From PALSA-612 sp963846915 (GTDB lineage Bacteria > Actinomycetota > Thermoleophilia > Gaiellales > Gaiellaceae): DNA of 64,000 bases. Made by a program: the position numbers and the translations under genes. This document shows, piece after piece, positions 34,653 through 42,673 of the stretch. The DNA is taken from assembly GCA_963846915.1 (NCBI GenBank), contig CAWJXV010000009.1:124001-188000 (forward strand). Reading direction: 5' to 3'. Under the pieces are notes generated by a model. The model did not search any database and was not told the origin of the DNA. It saw only the letters and a list, made by a program, of their open reading frames with translations. The stretch's first letter is position 1, and each line of letters begins with the position of its first letter.

Positions 34653-36605
34653 TTGGCCTCCTTCGACCCGCTGATCGGCACCATCCTCGACGGCCGCTAC
34701 CGCATCGAGCGCAAGCTCGGCACGGGGGGCATGGCGAGCGTCTACCTGGCCGAGGACCAGGAGCTCGGGCGGCGGGTCGCGATCAAGCTCCTCGACGAGC
34801 GGCACGCCCAGGACGAGCAGTTCATCGAGCGCTTCCGCCGCGAGGCAGAGAGCGCCGCCGGCCTCTCGCATCCGAACGTCGTCTCGATCTACGACCGCGG
34901 CGAGGCCGGAGGGACGTACTACATCGCGATGGAGTACCTGGAGGGCAAGACCCTCAAGGAGCTCCTCGTCTCGCGCGGCCCGACGCCGGTGCGCGTCGCG
35001 ATCGACTACACGCGGCAGATCCTCTCCGCGCTCGATTTCGCCCACCGGAACGGGATCGTCCACCGCGACATCAAGCCGCACAACGTCGTCGTCGCACCCG
35101 ACGGGCGTCTGAAGGTGACGGACTTCGGGATCGCCCGCTCCGGTTCGAGCCAGATGACCGAGGCGGGCTCGATCATCGGCACGGCGCAGTACCTCTCGCC
35201 CGAGCAGGCGCAGGGCAAGCCGGTGCACCCGTCATCCGACCTGTACTCGGTCGGAGTCGTGCTCTACGAGATGCTGACGGGCACGGTCCCGTTCTCCGGC
35301 GACACGGCGCTCGAGATCGCCATGAAGCACCTGAACACGGTGCCGGAGCCGCCGTCGGAGAAGCGGCCGCCCGGGATCGGCGAGGTGCCGCACGAGCTGG
35401 ACCTCGTCGTGCTGCGCGCCCTGGCCAAGGATTCCGAGGACCGCTACCGGACCGCGCGCGAGATGGATGCCGACCTCGGCCGCGTCGCGCAGGGCCTGCC
35501 CGTCGCCCACGAGACGGAGGAGGCGGCGACGGCCGTGTTGTCGGGCGCCGGCCTCGAGGCCGCGACGCAGGTCGTGCCGACCGCGTCGCGCGGAGCCGGG
35601 ACGCGCCTGCCACCGCCCTACTACGGCGGCGCCAGGCCGCGGCGGCCGCTGTGGCCATGGCTGCTCGCAGCCCTGTTGCTCGGCCTCGCGGGCGTCGCGG
35701 GCTACTTCGTCTACCACGAAGTCGACAAGCGGCTGTCCGCGAACGCCACCGTCCAGGTCCCCTTCGTCCAGGGGATCACCGAGGGCCTCGCACGCGACAA
35801 GATCACGAACGCCGGCCTCGAGCCGATCGTCCAGCGGCGGCCGAGCGAGAAGGTCCCGCTGGGGATCGTCTTCGACCAGAACCCCGAGGGCGGCAACCAC
35901 GCCAACAAGGGCGACCAGGTCGTGCTCACCGTCTCTCTCGGCAAGCCGAAGGTCGAGGTGCCGGACGTCAGAAAGCAGTCGGTCCAGGACGCTGTCGGGG
36001 AGCTGACGAAACGCGGGCTCAACCCGAAGGAGTACGAGGTCACCTCGAGCCAGGAGCCGGGAACCGTGACCGGCCAGTCGCCGGCGCCGGGAACGCAGGT
36101 CGTGAAGGGCACGACGGTCCGCATCAACGTCTCGCAGGGCCTGCCGCCCGTGATCATCCCCTCCGATCTGATCGGCAAGTCCCAGTCGGATGCGACGAGC
36201 GAGCTCCAGGGGCTCGGCTTCAACGTGTCGACGCAACCGCAGGACTCGACCAAGCCGCAGGGGACCGTGGTCGACACGAACCCGAAGCCGGGATCGTCCG
36301 TGCAGCGCGGCTCGCAGGTCACGCTCCTCGTCTCCAAGGGGCCGCAGACGGCCTTCGTGCCGGACGTGCGAGGCTTCGCCGTCGCGCTCGCGGTGCAGAC
36401 GATCAGGGCGGCCGGGTTCAAGGCCGTCGTCCAGTCGCAGGACGTCAGCGACCAGGCCCAGGACGGCGTCGTGCTCAGCGAGAGCCCGGAGCAGAACACG
36501 CAGGCGACGCTCGGCACGCCGGTCACGATCTCGGTCGGCCACTACGTCCCGCCCGTGATCACCGGCCCCACAGGGCCGTCGGGCGCGGCCGGTCCGACCC
36601 CGTGA
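34653..36605 (+). CDS. pknB: PASTA-domain Ser/Thr kinase PknB
   Basis: A 650-residue receptor kinase. The kinase domain (about 1-270) shows LGTGGMASVYLAED, VAIKLL, GIVHRDIKPHNVVV, TDFGIARS and GTAQYLSPEQAQG. One membrane helix lies near 330-352 (WPWLLAALLLGLAGVAGYFVY). Four PASTA repeats follow, each with the V/PxV...G pattern, ending in a short PTGPSGAAGPTP tail. PASTA domains bind muropeptide or lipid II. The TTG start directly precedes the conserved kinase N-terminus, and the stop overlaps ddl by 4 bp. Confidence 0.95.
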   Translation: MASFDPLIGTILDGRYRIERKLGTGGMASVYLAEDQELGRRVAIKLLDERHAQDEQFIERFRREAESAAGLSHPNVVSIYDRGEAGGTYYIAMEYLEGKTLKELLVSRGPTPVRVAIDYTRQILSALDFAHRNGIVHRDIKPHNVVVAPDGRLKVTDFGIARSGSSQMTEAGSIIGTAQYLSPEQAQGKPVHPSSDLYSVGVVLYEMLTGTVPFSGDTALEIAMKHLNTVPEPPSEKRPPGIGEVPHELDLVVLRALAKDSEDRYRTAREMDADLGRVAQGLPVAHETEEAATAVLSGAGLEAATQVVPTASRGAGTRLPPPYYGGARPRRPLWPWLLAALLLGLAGVAGYFVYHEVDKRLSANATVQVPFVQGITEGLARDKITNAGLEPIVQRRPSEKVPLGIVFDQNPEGGNHANKGDQVVLTVSLGKPKVEVPDVRKQSVQDAVGELTKRGLNPKEYEVTSSQEPGTVTGQSPAPGTQVVKGTTVRINVSQGLPPVIIPSDLIGKSQSDATSELQGLGFNVSTQPQDSTKPQGTVVDTNPKPGSSVQRGSQVTLLVSKGPQTAFVPDVRGFAVALAVQTIRAAGFKAVVQSQDVSDQAQDGVVLSESPEQNTQATLGTPVTISVGHYVPPVITGPTGPSGAAGPTP

Positions 36606-37657
36606 CGGCGCGGCGGCAGAAGGTCGCGGTGGTCACGGGCGGCCGCTCGAGCGAGCACGAGATCGCGCTCGCCTCGGCACGGTCCGTGAAGGAGGCGCTC
36701 GATCCGGCCCGCTACGAGGTGGTGACTGTCGAGATCGGCCGTGACGGCACCTGGGCGCTCGAGGCCGGAACGCCCGCGCCCGAGCTCGAAGCGCGGGTCC
36801 CGGACCGACCCACCGAGACGCTGCCCGTACCGGTCTCGTCAGGCGGGGTGATGGCGACACTGGCGGAGGTGGACGTCGTGCTGCCCGTCCTGCACGGCCC
36901 GTTCGGAGAGGACGGGACCGTGCAGGGGCTGCTCGAGCTCGCCGGGATCCCCTACGTCGGCGCGGGCGTCCTCGGCTCGGCGCTCGCGATGGACAAGGAT
37001 CGCTTCAAGGTGATGATGCGCGGCGCCGGCGTCCCGGTGACACGGAGCGTCACCTGCCACCGCGGCGAGCCCGTCGACCACCCGTACGCCTACCCGGTCT
37101 TCGTCAAGCCGGCCCGGCTCGGCTCGTCGGTCGGCATCACGAAGGTGCGCGCGGCGTCCGAGCTCGCGTCGGCAGTCGAGCTCGCGTTCCGCCACGACGA
37201 GAAGATCCTGGTCGAGGAGTTCGTCGACGGGATCGAGGTCGAGGTCGGCGTCCTCGGCAACCGGACGCCGCCGCCGCAGGCTTCCCTCCCCGGCGAGATC
37301 GTCGCCCACGGCTTCACGGACACCGACTGGTACGACTGGTCGGCGAAGTACGACGAAGGTGGGATGGAGCTGATCGTCCCGCCGCGGATCCCCGAGGACG
37401 TGTCCCGGCGCGTCCAGGACGTCGCGGTGGCGGCTTTCCTGGCCGCGGAATGCGAGGGCATGGCCCGCGTCGACTGCTTCGTCATCGGCGAGGGCGACGT
37501 GCTCGTCAACGAGCTGAACACGATCCCCGGCTTCACGGCCACGAGCGTCTACGCGAAGCTCTTCGAGGCCTCCGGCATCCCGTACGCCGACTTGCTCGAG
37601 CGGCTGATCGGCCTCGCGGTCGAGCGGCACGAACGCCGCAGCCTGCTCGAGTTCTAG
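36602..37657 (+). CDS. ddl: D-alanine-D-alanine ligase
   Basis: A 351-residue ATP-grasp ligase making the D-Ala-D-Ala terminus of peptidoglycan precursors. Motifs: VVTGGRSSEHEIALASARSV, LPVLHGPFGEDGTVQGLLE, VFVKPARLGSSVGI, LVEEFVDGIEVEVGVLG, and the metal/substrate site VNELNTIPGFTATSVYAKLFEASG. The GTG overlaps the pknB stop. Finding ddl as the last gene of the pknB cluster is not the classical actinobacterial order and links precursor supply to the PBP and SEDS pair. It converges on the CNBD gene with 4-bp overlap. Confidence 0.94.
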   Translation: MTARRQKVAVVTGGRSSEHEIALASARSVKEALDPARYEVVTVEIGRDGTWALEAGTPAPELEARVPDRPTETLPVPVSSGGVMATLAEVDVVLPVLHGPFGEDGTVQGLLELAGIPYVGAGVLGSALAMDKDRFKVMMRGAGVPVTRSVTCHRGEPVDHPYAYPVFVKPARLGSSVGITKVRAASELASAVELAFRHDEKILVEEFVDGIEVEVGVLGNRTPPPQASLPGEIVAHGFTDTDWYDWSAKYDEGGMELIVPPRIPEDVSRRVQDVAVAAFLAAECEGMARVDCFVIGEGDVLVNELNTIPGFTATSVYAKLFEASGIPYADLLERLIGLAVERHERRSLLEF

Positions 37658-38067
37658 AACGAGTCGGGCGGCAGCCGGTCAGCGACCGCGCGCATGACCT
37701 TGAGGCCGATCAGCGGGTTGACCTCGATCAGGTCGCGGAAGTTGGTCGAGGTGAGGACCAGTACGTCCACGTCCGACGTGGTCGTGACCGTCGCGTTCCG
37801 CGGCCGGTTAGCGAGCAGGGCCATCTCGCCGAAGAAGTCGCCCGCTCCGGCCGTGTCGATCTTCTTGCCCTCCCGAGTGATCTCGGCCGTCCCCTCGGCG
37901 AGCACGAAGAACTCGCGGCCCGGAGCGCCTTCCCTGATCAGCGTCTTGCCGGGCCTGAAGTCGATCTCGTCCGCGATCGTCGCGATCCGCTCGAGCTCCT
38001 TCTTCGAGCACCCCGAGAAGAGCGGGACGCTCTTCAGGAGCTCGATCTTCCGGTTCTTGCTGAACAT
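37654..38067 (-). CDS. Cyclic-nucleotide-binding domain protein
   Basis: A 137-residue single-domain protein of the Crp-like CNBD fold without a DNA-binding part. Visible: LLKSVPLFSGCSKKELERIATIADEIDF, GKTLIREGAPGREFFVLAEGTAEI and the phosphate-binding cassette GDFFGEMALLANRPRNATVTT with the Glu and Arg that contact cAMP. It may sense cAMP or cGMP and act on a partner. The ATG at 38067 is preferred over a GTG at 38094, since TAGACT lies 8 nt before it, fitting a leaderless start. Confidence 0.82.
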   Translation of the reverse strand: MFSKNRKIELLKSVPLFSGCSKKELERIATIADEIDFRPGKTLIREGAPGREFFVLAEGTAEITREGKKIDTAGAGDFFGEMALLANRPRNATVTTTSDVDVLVLTSTNFRDLIEVNPLIGLKVMRAVADRLPPDSF

Positions 38068-38101
38068 GGCCCGCAAGTCTAAACCGTTACGCACTGCAGC
38101 G

Positions 38102-38129
38102 AAAAGGGGCGCCCGCCGTCATCCGGCGG
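38102..38129 (-). terminator. Terminator of the class III aminotransferase gene
   Basis: On the minus strand CCGCCG-GATGA-CGGCGG (38129-38113) is followed by GCGCCCC and TTTT (38105-38102), a compact rho-independent terminator between the aminotransferase stop and the CNBD gene. Confidence 0.7.
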
Positions 38130-38147
38130 ATCGTGTCGCGGGGTCCT

Positions 38148-39524
38148 CTAGTCCTGCTGGCCCGAGCCGAGATGCACGACACCTGCCGCGTCGGCGAAAG
38201 CCGCTTCGAGCGACTCCTCCCAGACGTCGAGAGCCTCGTCGAGCTCTCCGTCTGCGATCACGAGCGGCACCAGCACGCGGATCACGTTCGAGTAGACGCC
38301 GGCCTTGAGGAGCAGCAGCCCTCGCGCGGCGGCATGCTCGACGACGGCCGTCGCCAGCTCAGGGGCAGGCTCCTTCGTCGCGCGGTCGCGCACGATCTCG
38401 ATCGCGAGCATCGCGCCGAGCCCCCGCACGTCGCCGACCGCGTCGAACCGCGACTCCCAGCCGACCATGCGGCTGCGGATGCGCTCGCCGATCGACGCCG
38501 CGCGCTCGCAGAGCGCCTCGTCCTCGACGATCTCGAGCACGGCCAGCGCCGCGGCCTGCGCCACCGGGTTGCCGACGTAGGTGCCGCCGATGGCCGAGTC
38601 GGGCGGTGCGTCCATGATTTCCGCGCGCCCGAGCACCGCCGAGAGCGGCAGCCCGGCGGCGATCGACTTGGCGACCGTGACCAGGTCGGGCTCGACGCCG
38701 TAGTGCTCCATCGCGAAGAAGCGTCCCGTGCGGGCGACGCCGGTCTGCACCTCGTCGGCGACGAGCACGATGCCGTGCCGGTCGCAGAGCCCGCGCAACC
38801 CGGCCATGTAGTCGCGCGGGCAGACGACGAAGCCGCCCTCGCCTTGCACCGGCTCGATCACGATTGCGGCCACCTGTTCCGGCGGCACCTGCGTCTCGAA
38901 CGCGCGCTCGAGCGCGGCGAGCGCGGTGGACGAGTCGGGGCCGCGGTAGTCGTTCGGGAACGGCACGCGGTAGATCTCGGGTGCGAACGGGCCCAGGCCG
39001 GCCTTGTACGGATGCACTTTCGAGGTCAGCGAGAGCGAGAGCAGCGTGCGGCCGTGGAACGCGCCCTCGAACGCGATCACGGCGGGCCGCTTCGTATACG
39101 AGCGCGCGAACTTGACGGCGTTCTCGACCGCCTCGGTGCCGGCGTTGAAGAAGGCGACCTTCGTCGGCCCCGAGATCGGCGCCAGCGGCAACAGCCGCTC
39201 CGAGAGCGTCACGTAGAGCTCGTACGGGACGATCGAGAAGTCGGTATGGAGGAAGAGCTCGGCCTGCTCCTGGACCGCGGCCGTGACGCGGGGGTGTGCG
39301 TGCCCGACGTTCAGGCAGCCGACGCCCCCGGTGAAGTCGATGAACGTGTTGCCGTCGACGTCGGTGACCGTCGCTCCCCGCCCGCTCTCCACGACGACCG
39401 GCACGTAGATCGACAGGGGGTCGGCGACGACCTCGCGCTTGCGCCGCAGGACCTCCTGCGACCGCGGCCCGGGAACCGCCGTCTTCAGCGCGATCGTCCT
39501 CATCGTGGCCACGCCGCCCAGCAT
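38148..39524 (-). CDS. Class III aminotransferase (GabT-like)
   Basis: A 458-residue PLP aminotransferase of the ornithine/GABA group. Motifs: TDVDGNTFIDFTGGVGCLNVGHAHP, FFNAGTEAVENAVKFAR, AFEGAFHGRT, EPVQGEGGFVV, VADEVQTGVARTG and the PLP lysine in VTVAKSIAAGLPLSAV; GGTYVGNPVAQAAA follows. Strongest likeness is to 4-aminobutyrate (and 5-aminovalerate) aminotransferase, so GABA or polyamine catabolism is likely. The ATG at 39524 is chosen because GGGAG precedes it at 7 nt; ATG 39503 is an alternative. An inverted repeat in the upstream gap suggests specific regulation. Confidence 0.88.
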   Translation of the reverse strand: MLGGVATMRTIALKTAVPGPRSQEVLRRKREVVADPLSIYVPVVVESGRGATVTDVDGNTFIDFTGGVGCLNVGHAHPRVTAAVQEQAELFLHTDFSIVPYELYVTLSERLLPLAPISGPTKVAFFNAGTEAVENAVKFARSYTKRPAVIAFEGAFHGRTLLSLSLTSKVHPYKAGLGPFAPEIYRVPFPNDYRGPDSSTALAALERAFETQVPPEQVAAIVIEPVQGEGGFVVCPRDYMAGLRGLCDRHGIVLVADEVQTGVARTGRFFAMEHYGVEPDLVTVAKSIAAGLPLSAVLGRAEIMDAPPDSAIGGTYVGNPVAQAAALAVLEIVEDEALCERAASIGERIRSRMVGWESRFDAVGDVRGLGAMLAIEIVRDRATKEPAPELATAVVEHAAARGLLLLKAGVYSNVIRVLVPLVIADGELDEALDVWEESLEAAFADAAGVVHLGSGQQD

Positions 39525-39545
39525 AACGCAGCTCCCGGTAGGCAT

Positions 39546-39568
39546 GAATACGTGCATAGCTCGTATTC
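39546..39568. promoter_or_regulatory. Inverted repeat GAATACG-N9-CGTATTC
   Basis: Perfect 7-bp arms at 39546-39552 and 39562-39568 with a 9-bp spacer lie in the 93-bp gap between the aminotransferase and dcd starts. The AT-rich arms contrast with the GC-rich surroundings, and the site covers where the aminotransferase promoter should be, so it is a candidate operator. Confidence 0.55.
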
Positions 39569-39605
39569 AATCGGAGCCGATCGGGCCCGCCCACGGCCCG
39601 GCTCG

Positions 39606-39611
39606 TAGAAT
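39606..39611 (+). promoter_or_regulatory. Leaderless -10 box TAGAAT of dcd
   Basis: TAGAAT ends exactly 6 nt before the dcd GTG, without a ribosome-binding site. Confidence 0.6.
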
Positions 39612-39617
39612 CGCCTC

Positions 39618-40190
39618 GTGGTCCTCTCGGACAAGACGATCCGCGCGCAGATCGAGGCCGGCCGGATCGAGATCGATCCCTACGACCCGGGGCTCCTGCA
39701 GCCGTCGAGCGTCGACGTGCGCGTCGACCGCTACTTCCGGGTCTTCCGCAACTCGCTCTACCCCTACATCGACGTGAAGGCCGAGCAGGAGGACCTGACC
39801 GAGATGGTCGAGGTCGACGATGAGCCGTTCATCCTCCATCCGGGCGAGTTCGTGCTCGGCTCGACCCTCGAGCGGGTTCGACTCCCGGACGACCTCGTCG
39901 CACGCCTCGAGGGGAAGAGCTCTCTCGGCCGGCTGGGCCTGCTGATCCACTCCACCGCCGGCTTCATCGACCCGGGCTGGGACGGCCACGTCACGCTCGA
40001 GCTCTCGAACGTCGCCAACCTGCCGATCACGATCTACCGCGGCATGAAGATCGGCCAGCTGTCGTTCGTGCAGCTGACGGAGGCAGCGGAGCACCCGTAC
40101 GGCAGCGACGGCCTCGGCTCGAAGTACCAGGGCCAGCGTGGCCCGACCCCGAGCCGGTACTGGAAAAACTTTCAGGAGACCGAGTCGTGA
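39618..40190 (+). CDS. dcd: dCTP deaminase
   Basis: A 190-residue trimeric deaminase supplying dUTP or dUMP for thymidylate synthesis. It begins VLSDKTIRAQIEAGRIEIDPYDPGLLQPSSVDVRVDRYFRVF, has EGKSSLGRLGLLIHSTAGFIDPGWDGHVTLELSN with the catalytic glutamate region, and ends GLGSKYQGQRGPTPSRYW. The HSTAGF element is shared with actinobacterial bifunctional DCD-DUT enzymes that form dUMP directly; which type applies is not certain. The stop overlaps the next gene by 4 bp. Confidence 0.93.
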   Translation: MVLSDKTIRAQIEAGRIEIDPYDPGLLQPSSVDVRVDRYFRVFRNSLYPYIDVKAEQEDLTEMVEVDDEPFILHPGEFVLGSTLERVRLPDDLVARLEGKSSLGRLGLLIHSTAGFIDPGWDGHVTLELSNVANLPITIYRGMKIGQLSFVQLTEAAEHPYGSDGLGSKYQGQRGPTPSRYWKNFQETES

Positions 40191-41077
40191 AGGTCCTCGT
40201 CACCGGCGGAACCGGTTTCGTCGGGCCGAAGGTCGTGCATGCGCTGCGCGCGCGCAGCCACGAGGTGCGCGCGCTCGTGCGCAATCCGGGCCGCGCGAAG
40301 ACGCTCCAGACCTGGGGCTGCGAGCTCGCCGAGGGCGACGTCACCGAAGCGGAGAGCCTTCGCAGCGCCGTCGAGGGCTGCCAGGCCGTCGTCCACCTCG
40401 TCGCGATCATCAAGGGCTCGCCCGGCGACTTCGACCGCGTGATGGTCGGCGGCACCGAGAACCTGATCGGCGCCGCGAAGGGAGCCGGCGTCGGGCGGTT
40501 CGTGCTCATGAGCGCTCTTGGCACGAACGAGCGCAACCGGGAGCTGGTGCCGTACTTCCGCTCCAAGTGGGCGATGGAGCAGGCGCTTGCCGGCTCGGGG
40601 CTCGAGCGGGTCGTCTTTCGGCCGAGCTTCGTGTTCGGCAAGGACGGCGGCGCGCTGCCGATGTTCGTCCGCCAGGTGCGGCTGGCGCCGCTGACGCCCG
40701 TGGTCGGCAGCGGCGAAACGCGCCTGCAGCCGATCTGGGTGGAGGACGTCGGCCAGCTCTTCGCGCAGGCGGTCGACACGCCGGGAGCGGCCGGGCAGAC
40801 GTTCGAGATCGGCGGCCCTGACGCCGTGACCTGGAACGACTTCTACGCCCGCGTGAAGCGCATCCTCGGCATCCGCCGCGGAACGATCCACATGCCGGTC
40901 GAGCTCGTACGCGCGGGCGCGGCGATTCTCGAGCACCTCCCCGGCGCGCCGATCACGCGCGACCAGCTGACGATGCTCACGAAGGGTGGCGACAACGTGT
41001 GCGACAACCGTCCGGCGCTCGAGACCTTCGACGTCGAGCTCGTGGGGCTCGACGAGCAGATCCGTCGCGCGAGCTAG
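40187..41077 (+). CDS. NAD(P)-binding atypical SDR / epimerase-like protein
   Basis: A 296-residue extended-type short-chain dehydrogenase fold. The dinucleotide motif is VTGGTGFVGPKVV at residues 5-17; CQAVVHLVAI and RFVLMSALG follow. The canonical YxxxK is represented by YFRSKWAMEQAL, as in the NDUFA9-like atypical group, often linked to complex I assembly or quinone-related roles. Substrate unknown. The GTG overlaps the dcd stop, but the functional link to dCTP deaminase is unclear. Confidence 0.82.
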   Translation: MKVLVTGGTGFVGPKVVHALRARSHEVRALVRNPGRAKTLQTWGCELAEGDVTEAESLRSAVEGCQAVVHLVAIIKGSPGDFDRVMVGGTENLIGAAKGAGVGRFVLMSALGTNERNRELVPYFRSKWAMEQALAGSGLERVVFRPSFVFGKDGGALPMFVRQVRLAPLTPVVGSGETRLQPIWVEDVGQLFAQAVDTPGAAGQTFEIGGPDAVTWNDFYARVKRILGIRRGTIHMPVELVRAGAAILEHLPGAPITRDQLTMLTKGGDNVCDNRPALETFDVELVGLDEQIRRAS

Positions 41078-41093
41078 AGCCGCGCCGGACGAC

Positions 41094-41099
41094 TATCCT
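41094..41099 (+). promoter_or_regulatory. Leaderless -10 box TATCCT
   Basis: TATCCT ends exactly 6 nt before the GTG of the small barrel protein that precedes the R2lox gene. Confidence 0.6.
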
Positions 41100-41105
41100 C
41101 GCACC

Positions 41106-41453
41106 GTGTTCGATCACGACCTGATCCGAGACACTCCCGACACGCGGACCTGGGCGCGAGTCACGACGTTCGAGTCGAAGGAATCCGGGGACGTCGAGAC
41201 TGCGCTACGCGTGGTTGTCGACCAGGTGGTTCCGCTGTCGCGGGATGCCCCGGGGTGGAAGGGAGCGATGGCACTCGCGACCCAAGACCGGAACCGAGCC
41301 CTCGTGATCACGCTGTGGGACAGCGTCGAAAACATGCATGCGAGCGCCCGCATCATCGGGCAGGAGCTCCAAGGTGCCTCCGAAGGAACGGGGCTGAGCG
41401 TGATCGCGGGCAGCGAGCGTCTCGAGATCGTTCTCGACGAGCGGCCGGATTGA
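41106..41453 (+). CDS. Small dimeric alpha-beta barrel (ABM-like) protein
   Basis: A 115-residue protein with the pattern of the antibiotic-biosynthesis-monooxygenase-like ferredoxin-like fold: a first strand WARVTTFESK, a helix ETALRVVVDQVVPLSRDAPGW, strands KGAMALATQDRNRALVITLWDS and a helix NMHASARIIGQELQ. Such proteins bind or oxidise hydrophobic compounds or haem, but no catalytic residues are assigned. It has its own leaderless promoter and overlaps the R2lox gene (TTGA), so the two proteins probably act in one process. Confidence 0.7.
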   Translation: MFDHDLIRDTPDTRTWARVTTFESKESGDVETALRVVVDQVVPLSRDAPGWKGAMALATQDRNRALVITLWDSVENMHASARIIGQELQGASEGTGLSVIAGSERLEIVLDERPD

Positions 41454-42361
41454 GCTTCACACCTGCGCAGAGCGCTTTCACACCTGCCGAGACGATCACG
41501 CGAGCGGCCAGGGCCACGGCGCCCGGGATCCGCCCGCGCACCCGCGCCGACCGCGGACGCGACGTGGTCGTACGCCGTCTGTACGACAAGGCCAAGCGCC
41601 TCGGCACATGGGACCCGGCCGGGATCGTCTTCGAGCGCGACCTTCGAGACTGGCGACGTCTGTCCGCCGAGGAACAGTCGCTCCTGCTCTGGGGCACCTC
41701 GCTGTTCGTCGACGGCGAGGAAGCCGTCACACGCGACCTGCTCCCGCTCGCGGAGGTGCTCGTACACGAAGGGCGACTCGACGACGAGCTGTTCCTGACG
41801 GCCTGGCTCTGGGAGGAGGGCAAGCATGCAGACCTCTTCCATCGCTTCGAGGAACAGGTCCTCGTCGGGGAGCCGTCCCTTCGGGGGTACCGGACGGCCC
41901 CCGGGACGCAATTGCTCGACCACGAGCTGCCGTCGGCGATGAACGCCCTCTACACCGACCCTTGCCCGACGGCTCAGACCCGGGCGCTCGTCACGTATTG
42001 CCTGTGCGTGGAAGGCGTCCTCGCCGAGATGGGACATCGCATCTACCACGAGCTCCTGGAGCCGCGAGATCTCATGCCCGGCTTGCGGCACGGTCTGTCA
42101 CTCGTCCGCCGCGACGAGTCTCGTCACGTTGCGTTCGGGATGCACGTCATGACCCGGCTCCGGCGAGCCGACTCCGCGTGCCGCGAGATCGGCCTGGAGC
42201 AGGCGACTGCACTGAGACCGCTCTTCGAAGGGTTGGTGGGCCAGCTCGCGTATGCGTTGCAGGGCAGCGTGCCGTGGAGCCTGGCCGACGTACTCGACAA
42301 ACCGCTCGAGCGGCTGGCACGCCGCCTCGACCGGATCGAGCGCGCGGCGCAGACCGACTAG
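41450..42361 (+). CDS. R2-like ligand-binding oxidase (R2lox)
   Basis: A 303-residue ferritin-like dimetal oxidase. All six metal ligands of the family can be placed: Glu90 (DGEEAV), Glu123 and His126 (WEEGKH), Glu188 (CVEG), Glu223 and His226 (DESRH). Val93 and Tyr183 (VTYCLCVEG) occupy the positions that form the Val-Tyr ether cross-link in Mycobacterium tuberculosis Rv0233. Family knowledge: R2lox assembles a Mn/Fe site with a bound fatty acid; the physiological reaction is not established. It is not a ribonucleotide reductase R2, lacking an R1 partner nearby. The TTG start overlaps the preceding stop; the first 40 residues are unconserved. Confidence 0.88.
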   Translation: MSFTPAQSAFTPAETITRAARATAPGIRPRTRADRGRDVVVRRLYDKAKRLGTWDPAGIVFERDLRDWRRLSAEEQSLLLWGTSLFVDGEEAVTRDLLPLAEVLVHEGRLDDELFLTAWLWEEGKHADLFHRFEEQVLVGEPSLRGYRTAPGTQLLDHELPSAMNALYTDPCPTAQTRALVTYCLCVEGVLAEMGHRIYHELLEPRDLMPGLRHGLSLVRRDESRHVAFGMHVMTRLRRADSACREIGLEQATALRPLFEGLVGQLAYALQGSVPWSLADVLDKPLERLARRLDRIERAAQTD

Positions 42362-42429
42362 TCGAGCTCGATCGTCGACAGCGTGCGCAGCGTCAGCCCA
42401 GGAGGCCTCGCATCGATCCTGGACAAAGA

Positions 42430-42652
42430 ACGGGGGCCGCTCACGCGACCCCCGATTCCGGTTACCAGCGTCGTAGTGGTAAGGGCGCTTCCAGCTCGGC
42501 AGGCGGTTCAGCTCCTGCCGGCGGCGCTTGCAGCGAATCCCCCACGCTGGCTAGGCGGTTCCCAATCAGGTCTCAGGGACACGCCCCTACCCGCTGGTAC
42601 CTCCACTGCCCGAACAGTCATCTGTCAACTCGGACCACCTCCTTTCCGCGGT
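42430..42652 (-). ncRNA. Candidate structured RNA with its own terminator
   Basis: The 312-bp gap between convergent R2lox and methyltransferase genes has no convincing protein gene. On the minus strand TATAGT (42664-42659) could start an RNA near 42652 that carries a long AAAGGAGGTGGTCC (42645-42632), complementary to the 16S 3' end. Paired elements follow: CCAGCGT (minus, 42550-42544) with ACGCTGG (42471-42465), enclosing GGCAGG/CCTGCC (42519-42498). It ends at a GC hairpin (42453-42432, one wobble) plus GTTCTTT. The only ORFs are 13 and 37 codons. This is inference from structure alone. Confidence 0.4.
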
Positions 42653-42673
42653 AGTCCAACTATACGGGTGCAG

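Noticed and set aside
39525..39557. Start of the GabT-like gene at 39557
   Set aside because: That would place the coding start inside the inverted repeat and promoter gap; the ATG at 39524 has a proper GGGAG.
42508..42621. 37-codon ORF in the gap after R2lox
   Set aside because: Its ATG is 16 nt from the Shine-Dalgarno-like stretch and the peptide is low-complexity; the TTG alternative gives only 13 codons. A structured RNA explains the region better.
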